A DNA stretch of 64,000 nt from Hericium rajendrae (lineage: Eukaryota > Basidiomycota > Agaricomycetes > Russulales > Hericiaceae): NCBI GenBank assembly GCA_033439255.1, contig CM065892.1, forward strand, positions 744,001-808,000. The letters run 5' to 3'. Under the pieces are notes generated by a model, which saw only the letters and a program-made list of their open reading frames with translations, made no database searches and was not told the DNA's origin. Below are positions 33,647 to 49,188 of this stretch, piece by piece; positions within the stretch are counted from its first letter, which is position 1; the number at the start of each line of letters is the position of its first letter. The position numbers and the translations under genes are program-made.

Positions 33647-34986
33647 ATGCAGAATCATGTCTGGCTTGACTGTGATCCTGTGAGCTAGCATCTGGCACAG
33701 ATCGCATTCTTGTTTTTTGATCGCGCCCTCGGATAGGGCCACGACGATGCTATAGCGATCCTGCTGGCTATTCACTTACCGAACGTCAACTTGCTCGGAG
33801 TTTCAACGGTATGTATCCAACCTGAATTGTGCATATTCCAGCACACCTAGTCCCTTTGCAGGTCCATGGTAACACAGACGCAGAGCATACCAAAAGCAAT
33901 GCGGCGCGGTGTCTATACGCGTTCGGCGCTGCTGCAGACGTAAGAGTCTACGGCGGCGCAACCAGGCCCCTCCTGCGCCCCATCAGGCATGATCCCCAGA
34001 TCCACGGTGTCGATGGCCTTGGCGGCGTGAAAGGTCTTCCCTCGGCCGAGCATCCAGACGTGCACGCACGGTTCTTACCCAAGGGTGACACCGGCAAAGT
34101 CAGGGCGATAGATGCGATCGCCTGCGCCGTGCGGGAGACATGGAAGAACGGCGCCGGGAGCAAGGTGTCTCTAGCGACTTGCGGACCGTTGACGAACGCT
34201 GCACTTTTCTTGAGCGTGTACCCTGACCTCATGGATGGTCTGGAGCAGATCGTCATGATGGGAGGTGCCATCGGGCTGGGAAATCGCTCTGCTACTGCAG
34301 GTTTGTGGACCATATTTGAAACAATGTGGAACACTAACTTCCATCACCTTCGCAGAATTTAACATTTTGTGTGACCGTGAGTGAGAAATCACTTTTTTTT
34401 ATGGGACAAAGGTGTTGAAGCCGCGCGATACAGCCGAGGCTGCTCAGATTGTCATGAACGCGAACATTCGGAAGGTCATGATACCGCTGAATGTTACCCA
34501 TCAGGCCATAGTCACGGACATCATCCACTCTCGCATTCTCGCCAATCCAGCTAATCCAGCGAAAGCCTCAAGTCATCTACGACACACGCTATCCACCCTG
34601 ATCCTGTTTTTCAAGGATGCGTACAGGACGACGTTCGGATTTAACGATGGCCCGCCCATCCACGACGCCTTGACCGTGGTGTATATATCCCAGCCCCAGC
34701 TCTTCACGTGCAAGCGGTATAGAGTAGAAGTAGAGCTACAAGGAACGCATACCTGTGGCGAGACAGTCGCCGACATTTGGGGCTACCAAAGCTGCGATGA
34801 CACATGGGGAGCAAGCGGCAAGAATTGTCTAGTCGCACTGGAGCTGAACGTGCGTATTCAATTCGCCCTCTAAAAATTCCATCCATGCTAAATTCTGTTT
34901 GCCTTGACAAGGTTCCTGCTTGTATGGATCTCTTCATCGGGTGCATTGCCGAGTGCGACAAAGTCTCCCCGCTCAACCAGAAATGA
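33647..34986 (+). CDS. URH1: inosine-uridine preferring nucleoside hydrolase
   Basis: The first exon from ATG 33647 reads MQNHVWLDCDP and splices to GHDDAIAILLAIHLP, giving the calcium-binding DCDPGHDDA signature of the IunH family. Next NVNLLGVSTVHGNTDAEHT, TSN-like NAARCLYAFG, HGVDGLGG, KVSLATCGPLTNAALFL and IVMMGGAIGLGN. After an intron EFNILCDPEAAQIVMNA and RKVMIPLNVTHQAIV, then FNDGPPIHDALTVVYI with the catalytic His. The tail has RVEVELQGTHTCGETVADIW and ends LNQK, stop at 34984-34986. The enzyme splits N-glycosidic bonds of uridine and other ribonucleosides for salvage. Two introns with acceptors inside otherwise readable frames were needed to join the conserved motifs, and both keep phase. 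Confidence 0.9.
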
Positions 34987-35119
34987 AGTGATTGTTAGAG
35001 GTAGATATCCTTATATACATAGCATCGTCCACAATAAATCATCGATCGCACAATTACACATTAATCCATGTGCCAGGACGTCCAATCCACATTGTCGATC
35101 CAAATCCATGCAGAAGCCA

Positions 35120-38100
35120 TTATGATCGTGCACCGTCGAAAAATATCTTGCTGAGCGGCCGATTCGGGCGCGCTCTCCGCTTGCCAGTCCGCATACTCCG
35201 TATAGCTTGATCCAGATCGCCTCTCCCAACGGAAAGACCTGCAGCTCGTCCTTGAGAGCTCCTCGACGATGGAGGCCGAGCCTGCGCATCATGAGCACCC
35301 TTCACAGTCTGCAAGACCATGAATTGATGCCACGCAAAGCTGTTCCCGATGATACTCACCGGTTCCGAAGGCTCCTCAGCCTCTGATTTGTCGACGGTGA
35401 TCGTTGGCGACGGAGGTGGGATCTTCGCTTCATGATCGTGCACTTCAAGAGCTGCTTTCTGTGAAACAGTCAATCAACAGCGCCCGATGACTAACAATAT
35501 CATCTACCTGCAGCGATGAAGAGAAAGACAAGATGAGAGCAAAGAAGTCTTCCGGTTTCGGTGCTTCCGGCGAGTCAGGGTCTTCGCCATAATACGCTAG
35601 CAGGGATCGTAAATCGGCATCGAGGGCCATCTGCATATTCTTGATGGCTTCAATGCTTTGACTGCTTTGCGCTGCAAATGGCTATGGTGCAACTGTCACT
35701 TTTGAGGGCGACTGAAGATAAAGCAAACTTACGGTCATCACATTCACGAAACGGTCATGGGCGGGCGTAGAGCGGTTCTCCCTCGCATATTTCACTTCCG
35801 TATTGACTTTACTGAGACCATTGATGAGCGATGTCGCGGATGCCGCCAATGTTTGAACAGAAACTAAGAGAACATGTCAGACTGCCGTGTCAAACGTGAC
35901 TCTCATTTATGTATTTACCACGTGCAGCAGCTTCCAGATGAGGGATATCCTCGATGAACGTGACAAGAGAGACGTCATTTCGGAGAAGAATCCTCGCTAG
36001 ATAATGCAAGAGAGTTGGGCAATCGGGACCACCCTTGACCGTCTTCGTTTCTCTCATCTGGTAAATCATGTGAGTGATGCGCCAAGAAAAGTAACCGCAC
36101 TCGACGCACCTTTAGCAAAGCATCTAGTCTGAACCCTTGAGCCCCGCCACGGAAGCTCGACCCATTGAGAGCGTTACCGACCGCAAGTACGGCTTGAAGG
36201 ACACGCTTGAATCTTTCAGATGTTCTCATTTCCCTAGAAGCGCTGCGGACGATATCCAGCTCCGGCCTGATTTCTTCAATGTCCAACTCCAATCGTCGAC
36301 GATATATCGTGCATTCCAATCGCTCAGAAAGTCGAGGGATAGCCATGATCTATAGAAACAGATGAAGGGATGCCTCAGGATTCAAAGGACAGAAACATAC
36401 CTGATAGAAGTACTGGTCGGCTTTGGCAAGCTTGCTCACATCGCCAAATTCCTTTAGCCTCGTGATCTCCTCAGTAGTCGGAAGTTGACGTCCGATTGCC
36501 TTGAGCGCATCCACGGATAAAGCATTATCGTCGACTTCAAGAAGTGCCGTTGCAATCTCAGAGACTTGTAACTTGATCGTTGACAACATTATGGCTTTTG
36601 AGGATCGATCCATTAAATTCCAGGTGAAGAGCGCAGATGAGACTGAACTTACCGACGTTGTTCGCTCGAGTAATGTCCAGGACTGTCGTCACAGATTGCT
36701 TCCTCGCACGTGTCTGATTTACTGGAAAAAACACTTTCGAATTATCCACAGCGAAAGCAGCTTCCAAGTCATCCATGGATATCGTAAAATCGGGAGAGAC
36801 GTCTTCCCAGACCGTGGATGCTATCGGATTTTGCAGCTTGTTCCAGAAGAAGGGTCTCAGACGTTTGGATGGGGGCGCTTTTATTGGCTTCCCGAGACGG
36901 AATGCAGATGGAGGGGGCGGAGTCGGCGGAATACCACAATCAGGTGATTGCAATGAAGGAGGGGGAGGGGGAGGAGGGGGAGGAGGGGGAGGGCTGGCAC
37001 CTACAGGCGTCGGGATCGGCGGTTGCGAAGGCGGTTGCGGAGGCGGCGGAATATGAGGAGGAAGGGCATTGGTAACAGATGCAATTGGAGGAGGTGGTGG
37101 TGGTGGGGGCGGAGGCGGAGGCGGAGGCGGAGGCGGAGGCGGAGGCGGATGCGGAGAGGGCGGTGGTGGAGGAGGGAGAGATAATGAGTCCAGAGGAACG
37201 ACGCCTTTTGTAGAGGATACAACGGAATGAGTAGAAAGGGGTGAGGCTTGAGTATCGGAAACACCTGCATTCGATCGCGAAGATACGGGCCGGAGAGGCG
37301 GCGGGGGCGGAGGTGAAACAGGTTCCGCAAGTGGCAAAGAACCAGTTGCCTTCCTTGAAGGCGGCGGCGGCGGCGGCGGTACCTTGAACTTGAAATCCTT
37401 CTCCGTAATGAACTGGGGTTTGGCAGCTAGAGCAGTCTTAAGGTCTGCAATTTCTGTGCGAAGAGTTGTGATTTCTGCATCCTTTTGCGTCCAGCTCTCT
37501 ATCGCTCTAGCCGCGATTAGCTCAGCATCTACTTCCGCTTCACGACTTTCCTCTTTCGACTGGAACCGAGAGTATACCGACTCGAGGGCGCGTTTGAGAT
37601 ACATGAGTTCTTTATCCTTCAATGCCACAGATTTCTCTGTTTCATTGAGCTAGAAATCCGAGTCAGCCGAGTCAGCAAACCTGTGAACTGTGCTCACCTT
37701 TATCTTCATGTTGGCCATCTCATCCATGATATTGTTCCATTTGACCTTGTCTCGTTCTCGTTTCGCCCGCTCCTGAGATTAAGGCAGCATGGTTGAGGAC
37801 CTCCAACGTGTAATTCGGTAATTGTTTAGGACTCACAGCGTCTCGCTGATCTGATGGGCTCTGACTCTTGAGCTTGTCCAGCTCGCTTTGCAGCTGCAGC
37901 ACTTGTTTCTCTTTCTGCACAAGTCGCTGCACTACTCCATGGAGATTCTGGCAAGGAAGTCAGGTGGATGCACCAAAAGCTGTGTCAGTCGGCAACTCAC
38001 ATCGTGCCCCGCTCTCCCATTATTCCTGCCTTGAGGTCCCGGCGATAAGGATCGCAGTGTAGTGATTTCAGCTGTCCGCTCGTCCAGTTCGTCTCTCAAA

Positions 38101-41100
38101 CGAGAATGCTGTAGAATATACGTGTTGAACATTTATTGTGATCTTGCGGCAAAGTAGACTAACCTCATCGCTGATTTCCTCAACCTGAGAGCGAAGGGCT
38201 TCAAGTTCTTGCTCAAACACAATGCGAGCGTCTGTCGGCGAGAGCGTATTCACGTCGAGATGTTGGTTGGTGATTTGTTCTGTAAATGCCAGAAAGTCGC
38301 TGACGAAGGACTGCCAGTCATTGCTGCTGAAGTAACGACCGCTCAGTATGCAAATGAGACGTTCATAGAAGGCTCGTACAGATCTCGGAGCCTGCTTATT
38401 CGCTCAATAAATTCGGCGATAATACTGATTAAATCGTCCAGAACGTGCCTGCCGTGAAAGCTTAGAGTTAGATCCAGGATGTGAAGTTGGGTCACCTACG
38501 CATCCAGGTCGAGTTGGAACAGTTGAGAGTAGGCGCTGAGAGTGCCAATGATCTTTGTGTATGCGGTATGTTGCTGGGATTGCCGAAGCAACTGCTCTAG
38601 AGCCATCTCAGCATCGGAGGCGGTACCAGCACGGCCGGTCTTCATGAGGGAAAGTACTCGCTCTCTCATATCTTCCTCATCCTCAAACTTTTCTTCCGTA
38701 TAGACGTCGAGCTGCGTGATGAGAGCATCTGGCGGTTTGATATAGCGCAATGTCTAATGCAGGATTCAGGTGATTAGAGCGTTACCCACAAACCAGAAGG
38801 CTTACCACGATGGCCTCATTCAGTCCCCGCCGACTGAACTCCTCCCGAAGCATGATACGGTCCTCCAGAGAGTCAGGACAATTCGTCAGAGCGTTAATGA
38901 GGATCATACTGCCCGTACGGGCTTCCCAACTTCCGTCAAATTCTATCCAGGGATCAGATTCTCCAGGGGCATCGATCTCGGTCTCCGGGAGTTGCAGTGA
39001 GGATATCAGCTCTTCCAACCGGAAATTTTCCTCAAAAGCAACGCGATAGTCGGACATCGCTGCCAATACAGCCTTATGGCCCATGGGATACGAGAGAAGA
39101 CATATAGCCGCGAGAAGGTCCGATACCAGACTACGCAGCTTCGCAGAACAAGCGTGCAGAGAGTAGGCAATGTGGGTCACGATCGTCGGAGACGAAAGCA
39201 CCTCGCCAAATCCAGTCTGACAAACGAGATTCAGTAGAATACACAGACGGCTCGAGGATGTCAGCGTACCTCTGTGTTTAACAAGACCCGAAAACATTTG
39301 ACCACTTCAAGCAGTACTGCAGCTTCGACGTCAGTAAGCGACTTGCGCTTGCCTCCCTTCCCTACGAGGGCGGCTAACATGTTCCCCAGGAGCTCAACGC
39401 CTTTCTCTGCATTCACAAATTCCTGTATCCACGCAAGGGCCGCAGTGGACAAGTGGACTCGCAGAGATATCAGCTGCTTCACGAGTTTCATATCTGTGGT
39501 TTTGGTTCCCCGTATGCCGTCGGCGTACGATCTTGGAGTCTTCGCGTCCTTGCCGTTCTGGCCCTTCTCTGTTAAAGATGACCTTCGTTCTCCACCCGAC
39601 GAGTTCCACCAATTCGACCAGAGGCCACCAGTAGTTTGAGGTTGAATGGGTTGGGCGTCTTCCATGGCCTTCTCCACCTGGGCTTTCAACGTGCCTTTCC
39701 TATCCCCTGTTCCAGTGCGAAACTCGCCACTAGTTCTGGTTGGCTCCGAAGACACGACCGGAGGCGCGGCGGTATTACTGGCACCCCAACCCGAGATCGA
39801 GATCCTTCTCATAAACCCAGCATCTCCCGTCAACTGTGGCGTAAGACGAGGAAGTATGGTCGAGGCGCTAGATGGGCCAAAAGTCGCAGAATAAGAGGGT
39901 TGCTGAGTATGTCCTCGAGGTTTGGTTTTGGATACTGCATGAAATTGGCGGTGTTGCTCGAGGAGGTACCGCTTACGGTCGGGCGGCATCTGATACATCT
40001 GTTGGCGTTGTGCCTCCTTCAGACCAAGCTCACTCTGATGCACGATTAGGATTTCGTCCGGGAAGCTGTTACAACAAGAAGAGACGTACCAGCATATCCG
40101 AAAACTCAGTCATGTCGACACCGTCATCGCTCTCACCTGGCTTTTGGATAGCGGCAGCGGGCTCAGGTGCAATGGAACCCGTGGTCTGTGGCACAAGAAT
40201 AGGCTCACTGACGCTCAGCCGTTCCGGCGGTGGCGTGGCATCTGCTGGTGGTGAGGTAGGCGAGGTCGGGCGCAGCCAGCCTTCAAAAAAGCTCGATATA
40301 CGTGTCTGAGATATTGACCCCTTCCAGTCGGAACTATCGCCCTTCGCGGGATTTGACACTGATGTAACCGGCCTCTGCTTCTGCGTAGCAGTTCCGTCAC
40401 CGTCATCATCTGAGCCCATTTCCTCAAGAGCTTTGATCGTTGTCTCCGATGGCTCAGCGGAAGAAGTTGAAAGCCGTCTAGAGCTCGAGCGGCGATACCA
40501 CTCATCAGGTATTGCGAACCGAAAATGACGGAGAGTTTTCGTCTGGGACTCTTCGATTACGGAAGATATTCTGGAGCTGCCGGCAAGCCTGGACGACCCT
40601 AGATGAGACGCCATATGGGCTTCTGTCTGCACAAGTCGGGGAGACGACTTACTTTCTGACTCCCCCTCAGTCCAGACCTCTTCCAGAATATAATCCAACG
40701 TGCCTCCTCCTGGAACGGGAAGGCTCCTCGTAAGACCCAGGCTCTCTATAACGTATTCAATAATATCTTGAACGGTGCTCGTCCTCGCGAAGAAGCATGT
40801 CCATTGAAACCCATCATATATTTCCGGTACGCGAAGGAAGGAGACCGTCATCGACAGAGACGGGTGCAGCGACACGAGGCGTAGGACAGGTTTATGTAGA
40901 TGTGATGTGAGCGCGAACGCCGAGAAATGGTGATTGTCGGTCGGTCTTGATGGCGAGTCCTTAATCACAGGCGCAACCTGGACAGACGGATCCAGGAGAC
41001 CTGCAGACCCGTCAACATTGGGTCAAATAACCAGGAGCATAACACACCATTTCCTAGGGCCTCCAAGTCCTCGTCCTCCCACTGCCTGCCGCTCTCCTCC

Positions 41101-41282
41101 TTCCTTATGGTTTGAAGACACCATCCCGAAGGGTCCAAGTCCCCGAGCACATCTTCAATCACTTCGTCCACCGACGTCAGAGAATCAATAGCATCCTGAA
41201 CTGTTCCGTCGGGCCTGATAGACGCGAAATGCAAAGATCCGGTAGGGAGGATTATGGGAACGATGAGGACATCGTCCGGCAT
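35120..41282 (-). CDS. BNI1: diaphanous-type formin (BNI1/SepA-like)
   Basis: A 6.2-kb minus-strand gene, ATG 41282, stop 35120-35122. The N-terminal part has two ubiquitin-like/RBD-like stretches (VQDAIDSLTSVDEVIEDVLG, TSTVQDIIEYVIESLGL) before the GTPase-binding and FH3 region: MYQMPPDRKRYLLEQHRQF, KLVKQLISLRVHLSTAALAW, VLLEVVKCFRVLLNTE, ILINALTNCPDSLEDRIMLR. A coiled-coil region (about 37700-38250) precedes an FH1 domain that is a long run of prolines (36900-37390). FH2 follows: LRPFFWNKLQNPI, SKVFFPVN, INPEA-type and QGFRLDALLK. The C-terminus LDQAIRSMRTGKRRARPN resembles an autoregulatory DAD. Formins nucleate and elongate actin cables under Rho control for polar growth and septation. 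Internal exon boundaries were not all solved. Confidence 0.88.
37108..37149 (+). repeat. GGAGGC hexanucleotide repeat in formin FH1
   Basis: About seven GGAGGC units on the plus strand encode a polyproline stretch on the minus strand within FH1. Copy number is likely to vary between strains. Confidence 0.8.
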
Positions 41283-41632
41283 GGCTTGAAATAAGGCTAG
41301 ATGTCCTCCTTCCTTGTCGTGTAATTCCTAGATTCTGTTAGTTTACAATGCGGCGAAAATGGGGGTATAAGTCATATGCGGAGGGTATCCTTGGAACATG
41401 TGGTAGATCGTGCATTTAGCGCGTTCCCTCAGGCAGAACACGGTCTGGTAGGTTATGACTAAGCCGAGGACCGCATTTCCTTTTCGATCTACGTCGCACT
41501 TTCCAGCCGGGCAGCCGCAGACATGGCATTGAAAGACAACAAAAGGTCGTACATCGAGTACAAATACAGTTTACCGGTATATGAGCAAAGCAAGACAACA
41601 AGGAAATATTTCGGAAGCAACGAGCGCCTCGA
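41283..41632. other. intergenic between formin and MCM6
   Basis: 350 bp containing the formin promoter and the MCM6 3' UTR. No ORF recognised. Confidence 0.45.
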
Positions 41633-44888
<3,256 letters not shown>

Positions 44889-45427
44889 GGTGGAGGCTGG
44901 TGGAGGTTGAGGGAACATGAGGACGCGTCGTTGCAAATCAGTCGCGACGCGAGATGGCCTGCCCTAAAGTGTGACAGTCGCGCGCGTCTCATAACCGCGT
45001 GACAGAGTCAGGAGGACTCTCCAAAGCATTCACCGTCTTGTGGGATTTACAAGATTGACGATGTCAGTCTTGCACTCAATAATGTGAAACGAACTCGCTA
45101 TACAAGGGGTGAATATTAGGTACAGTATCGTCGTACAGTATGTGCATATGGCAAGAGATAGGACCGCGCCGTGTTGATGGGTGTCCCAGATCCACTCCGT
45201 AGTCTCCGTGAGATAGCGCTAGAAAACCCAAGAATCGAAAGCTATGACGAAGAGATGTATTAGGTAGCCTCGTCGACTGATAAGAGGCGTCGCAATAAAC
45301 AAATATAAGATACGAGGGAGGCGAACAAAGCATATGCAAAGAGAGCAAATCGAAAGCGAATAGAGGGAATATGGCCTGGACCCTCCGGGTATAATGGGCG
45401 CTTCGGCCAGCGCTCAGGGGGTAAAGC
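44889..45427. other. intergenic between MCM6 and P450
   Basis: 539 bp with the MCM6 promoter at the left and the P450 3' UTR at the right. No recognised ORF. Confidence 0.45.
44923..44928. promoter_or_regulatory. MCB-type box ACGCGT upstream of MCM6
   Basis: ACGCGT sits 35 bp before the MCM6 start, with a further GCGACGCGAG nearby. In yeasts MBF binds this hexamer to drive MCM genes at G1/S. Function here is inference. Confidence 0.45.
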
Positions 45428-47444
45428 TCAGAAGTGCTTGCGAGGGTTGAAACTCAAGTGGCATGCCATCGCCGCAGGGAAAATAACCTGGTATGTCTGA
45501 CGTCAGGTATACAGCCAGTCCGATAGCAGAAAACAACGTACAAAGCTGTCTCTCATCTCCATACTCTTCTCGTTGGTTTCCGGAGGCGCGACGATATCAA
45601 AGTTGCGCGCAAGGGTAGCAATCACCACCCTGATCATGATTTGCGCGAGATTTTGGCCGCCGCACATCCGAGAACCAGTACCAAAAGGCATCATATTTTG
45701 AGCCATCTTGGCGAGTTGTTCAGCATTATCAGGTGTCTCTAGCCAGCGATCAGGAAGAAAGGTGTCCGGTGAAGGGAAGATCGAAGGGTCGCGGTGTACG
45801 GACCATCCCTGAGTAGCAACGATAGTGCCGGGAGGTACCTCGAATCCCATGAGGTCGAAAGTCTCAGGAAAACGGGACGTAGAAGCGGGGACGACGCGCT
45901 CGAGCAAGCTGGGAACAGCGCTATAGATACGAAGACCTTGAAAGAGTAGGACAATATTAGTTCGAGACAAGCTAATTACGATTGCACGATGTCATGTACC
46001 TTCTTTTACGAATGCATTAAGGTACGGCAGCTTCTGTAAAACGGTGATATCAGGTATGACTCTCTGGTCGACCATGACCGAGTCCAGCTCCTTCTGCAGA
46101 TTCCTGGAAATGTCCGGGCGGCGACTGAGTTCCCAGCAGAGATACGACAATGTTGTAGACGTCGTATCAACTCCCGCAACCCTAAACGCCCGAAAGCCGT
46201 GAGACATGAGAACATATAAAACAGTGAAGACTGACAAATGTCCCATCTGCTCGGAGATGACGTCCCGGTCAGAAATCAGCTCGTTTGAAGAGCCAATGCG
46301 ATAGCGGAGAAGACGCTGCAACATCGGAACTATTTCATATTCGTCCATCTTACCATCTGTGATCTGAGAACGTGCTTCGTGGACTCTCGCGGTGACGAAC
46401 TGGGGTCGTGGTGAAATATGAGCAAAGTTGCTCCAATGCGACGCGTGACTTGTACGCACCTCAGCCATGATTCCATCTGAATTACACAATCGGCGCCAGC
46501 GCTTGTTTGGAATGCGGCAGATAAGATTCCATGCCCAGGTAGGGACGACACTACGCTATAAAAGTAACATCCGTGTGAGTAGAGACGGGAGCTATAGCAG
46601 CCGATACTCACAAGAATGCCGCGCTTGGGAAAGTCGCCGATAGCAGTTGAGAGGGGGTCCGTCGCATCGATCGCCCACTTGCCAAGAGCACCGACGCGAT
46701 AGCCAAAGGACGTAGCAGATGTGACATCGACAAGCAGCTGGCGGAATAACTCCAGACAGTCAAAGGAAGTGCGGCCACAGATACTATCAAGTATCTATTC
46801 ACACGATCAGTACAAATCTAGCAGTGATCGATATGAAAACTCAACTCACGTCTGTCAGCTCGAGAGTGTATTGATGCATTTCTGGTTGGAACAGCGCGAG
46901 ATTGGCAGGGCTGTAATGAGGGGCGTATCCTTTCTTGCGAGCGGCATGTGGTCCATGGGCTAGAGTGGTCATCCTGGAAATTGCATCAGAATTTAGGAAG
47001 ATACGCGCGGGGATTTATGGGCCTTACGCATGGTCGTTGTTATTCCTAAAGTTCAGGTTAATCACGACGTCGACGGTAATGGAAGGGAAAAACGCACGTA
47101 AGAAGGCTCTTGTAGTAGGTACTCTTGTCGAGCTTGTTGACGATGTAGACGCTCTTGCTTGTGACGAGGTCCTTGAAGACGACCTTATTTGGACCGACGC
47201 GGACGACGGGTCCGTACTTCTCAAAGAGTCGTTGTATGGTCTTGCATTGTTGCAGACGGATGACATGTGTTGTTAGCCAAAAATTGGAGATGGCGGCGTA
47301 CCAGGGCCCAGGGATGGCGCTAAGGGGGGAGAAGATGAGTTGATATATCGCGTTGACGGCCAAGTAGAAGGCGGCGAGAGACCCAAGAATGGCGAGGAGG
47401 TGCTCGCGGACGAAGAAGACAGCTGTAGGAATCGCGGAAATCAT
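45428..47444 (-). CDS. cytochrome P450 monooxygenase
   Basis: ATG 47444 gives an N-terminal membrane anchor (FFVREHLLAILGSLAAFYLA) followed by SPLSAIPGPWYAAISNFWL and FEKYGPVVRVGPNKVVF. The I-helix is FRVAGVDTTSTTLSYLCWEL, the K-helix EGLR is completed across an intron (FVKEG / LRIYSAVP), FLPDRW is the PERF-like segment, and MMPFGTGSRMCGGQNLA is the haem signature FxxGxRxCxG with the Cys ligand. The last exon was found by splicing from RDSF into VIFPAAMACHLSFNPRKHF, stop at 45428-45430. Microsomal P450 of unknown substrate; the subfamily cannot be named from this. The neighbours are housekeeping genes, so no secondary-metabolite cluster is apparent. Confidence 0.9.
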
Positions 47445-48291
47445 GGTGCAGACCAGCGGGATAGTAAAAGACTCTGTGAGTATCAAGAAAACAAGAGGGG
47501 GGAAAAGCGCAGATGGGGGGAGAAAAGAGGATGCTCTGGTGTGCGACTATTCATCGCGACGGACCTTTATACGAGGGCTGGCGGGAATGGCTAGAGACGA
47601 GATCACGTTATGTCACGCACGAATAGCTGGAGCAAAGAATTCCCCAAATAACTCAAGTCACCTCAAATCAGGATATCACCATTCCTCACTGGGGACTTTG
47701 ACGCCCCGGATCTTCTTCGCCGTCCCGCATGCCGTTCTCTGGCTCCGTCGGCCTGGCGTTCAGGTCTTCAGTATCGCCTAACCGCTCCAGCCAAGCCAGG
47801 GCGACACGGGCCAGGCTCCTCGTGTTGCTGCCAGACAAGCTTTTCTGGGGTAGTTATCTTGCTCCAGATGGTGAGATACGCACGCGATGGGACGGAGACG
47901 GTCACAGCAGACGATGGCTTGTCCGAGAATGGACGATCGAGATGTCACAGCTATGAAAGCCTGGTTGTAGCACGTCAGAAAACACGCCCAAAACGCGAAG
48001 TTGACTGGTTCCGATGCGACCCCCATATTGATGGGCTGGACAGCTACTGTCAAACTGCCTTTGATAGGAGTCCGGCCGTTAGCCAGGCACCCTGAGCGAT
48101 CACATTCAGACCATGAAAGGACATGGTTTTTCTGCAGAAATTAGAGATACAGCTGATTTCACGAAGCAATTTCAGTAGCACTGTATAAATCTCCTACATC
48201 ATGAGGACTTCAGCATCATTCACACAAGATATATCCGCGACTCACGGATTAATGATCCTTCTCCATCCGATCCTGGTACTAGTTCGATCCT
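47445..48291. other. intergenic, 847 bp
   Basis: This lies upstream of the P450 and downstream of the 48.3-kb membrane protein gene. Short ORFs on both strands (for example 47389-47781, 47778-48053) have no motifs and no plausible splicing to each other. I see no gene. Confidence 0.45.
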
Positions 48292-48792
48292 TCACTTTGC
48301 CTTCGCTTGTACCCCATTCTTCTGCGCGACCGCTTGCTTTATCCCCAGTCCGGCCAAGAAGCACATCCTCATCGTCGCGCCGAGATAGACGAACCCCACA
48401 CTACCCCAGGCCATCGCGTTCCACGCGGGCACGTTCCAGAATATCTCCGACCCTGCCGGCGCCATTGTCGCTAGGTGCCCAAAGTCGGCAACCAGCAGGC
48501 AGAAGAGGAGGCGTCGCCATGTGGATAGCGACGACGTGGAAGAGAGCACCAGCCGCTCGTTCAGCGCGAAAAGGAGATAGAGATTCGCAAGCTGGTATAG
48601 CGTCATTCGCACTGGAACGTCTGTGGCATAGCCCTGCGCATGTGTGCCAGCGATCGTCGACGTCGATGCGACGAAGTCGTGCAGATACTCAGAAGGGCGT
48701 AGCGCGGCATAATACGCGCCTGCGAGCGCTGAGATCGGCTCGATGTAGAGAAAGAAGAGCTTGTAAGGCAAGAACGGTATTTCTGTTGTCAT
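48292..48792 (-). CDS. fungal four-helix membrane protein (DUF7704-like)
   Basis: Single exon. I chose the ATG at 48792 (MTTEIPFLPYKLFFLYIEPI) because the conserved part begins there; an in-frame ATG at 48849 would add 19 residues. Hydrophobic segments include LFFLYIEPISALAGAYYA, MTLYQLANLYLLFALN, LLFCLLVADFGHLATM and WGSVGFVYLGATMRMCFLAG. The pattern P..YK.FFLYIEPISAL.GAYYA with a LAD.GHL motif is that of a widespread uncharacterised fungal family. Function unknown. It lies in tandem with MetAP1 downstream of it on the same strand. Confidence 0.7.
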   Translation of the reverse strand: MTTEIPFLPYKLFFLYIEPISALAGAYYAALRPSEYLHDFVASTSTIAGTHAQGYATDVPVRMTLYQLANLYLLFALNERLVLSSTSSLSTWRRLLFCLLVADFGHLATMAPAGSEIFWNVPAWNAMAWGSVGFVYLGATMRMCFLAGLGIKQAVAQKNGVQAKAK

Positions 48793-48849
48793 CCTTGTCA
48801 GAGTTGCTGGGAACGTCTCAAGTTGGTGGGCGTCTCTAGGCGCCAACAA

Positions 48850-49188
48850 GACACGCCAAAATAGGAAGGTGTAAAATGTTCATGCTCAGCGGCAGTCGCT
48901 TGGCAGTCGCTGCCATTCGGCTTGATCGCCCACCATATTCCCCATTAATCCTTGAGCACGGGCACGTAATGCTCGCATATGATCAAGACTCAATGGAATA
49001 TCCGAAATCCCAGAAAGTTTATGATTTTGAGGGTCCATACCATGTGCAGTGGCGCCTGTCTTTCCGGAGATACTGAGATAAAGCGTTACGACCACTGTTA
49101 CAGTAAATTTCAGTCCAACTGTATACTTACCCCACCTCCCCTCTGTGGCCTTGACCGAAAGATATGATCTCCCGCAATTGAAAACGAA
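48850..49188. other. intergenic, 339 bp
   Basis: Between the 48.3-kb membrane protein gene and the MetAP1 stop. Only short ORFs without motifs. Confidence 0.4.

Noticed and set aside
36775-37330. Poly-Gly plus-strand ORFs
   Set aside because: Antisense of the formin FH1 polyproline tract.
47389-48095. Overlapping ORFs between the P450 and the 48.3-kb membrane protein gene
   Set aside because: No motifs, no compatible splice sites and no codon-like conservation visible.
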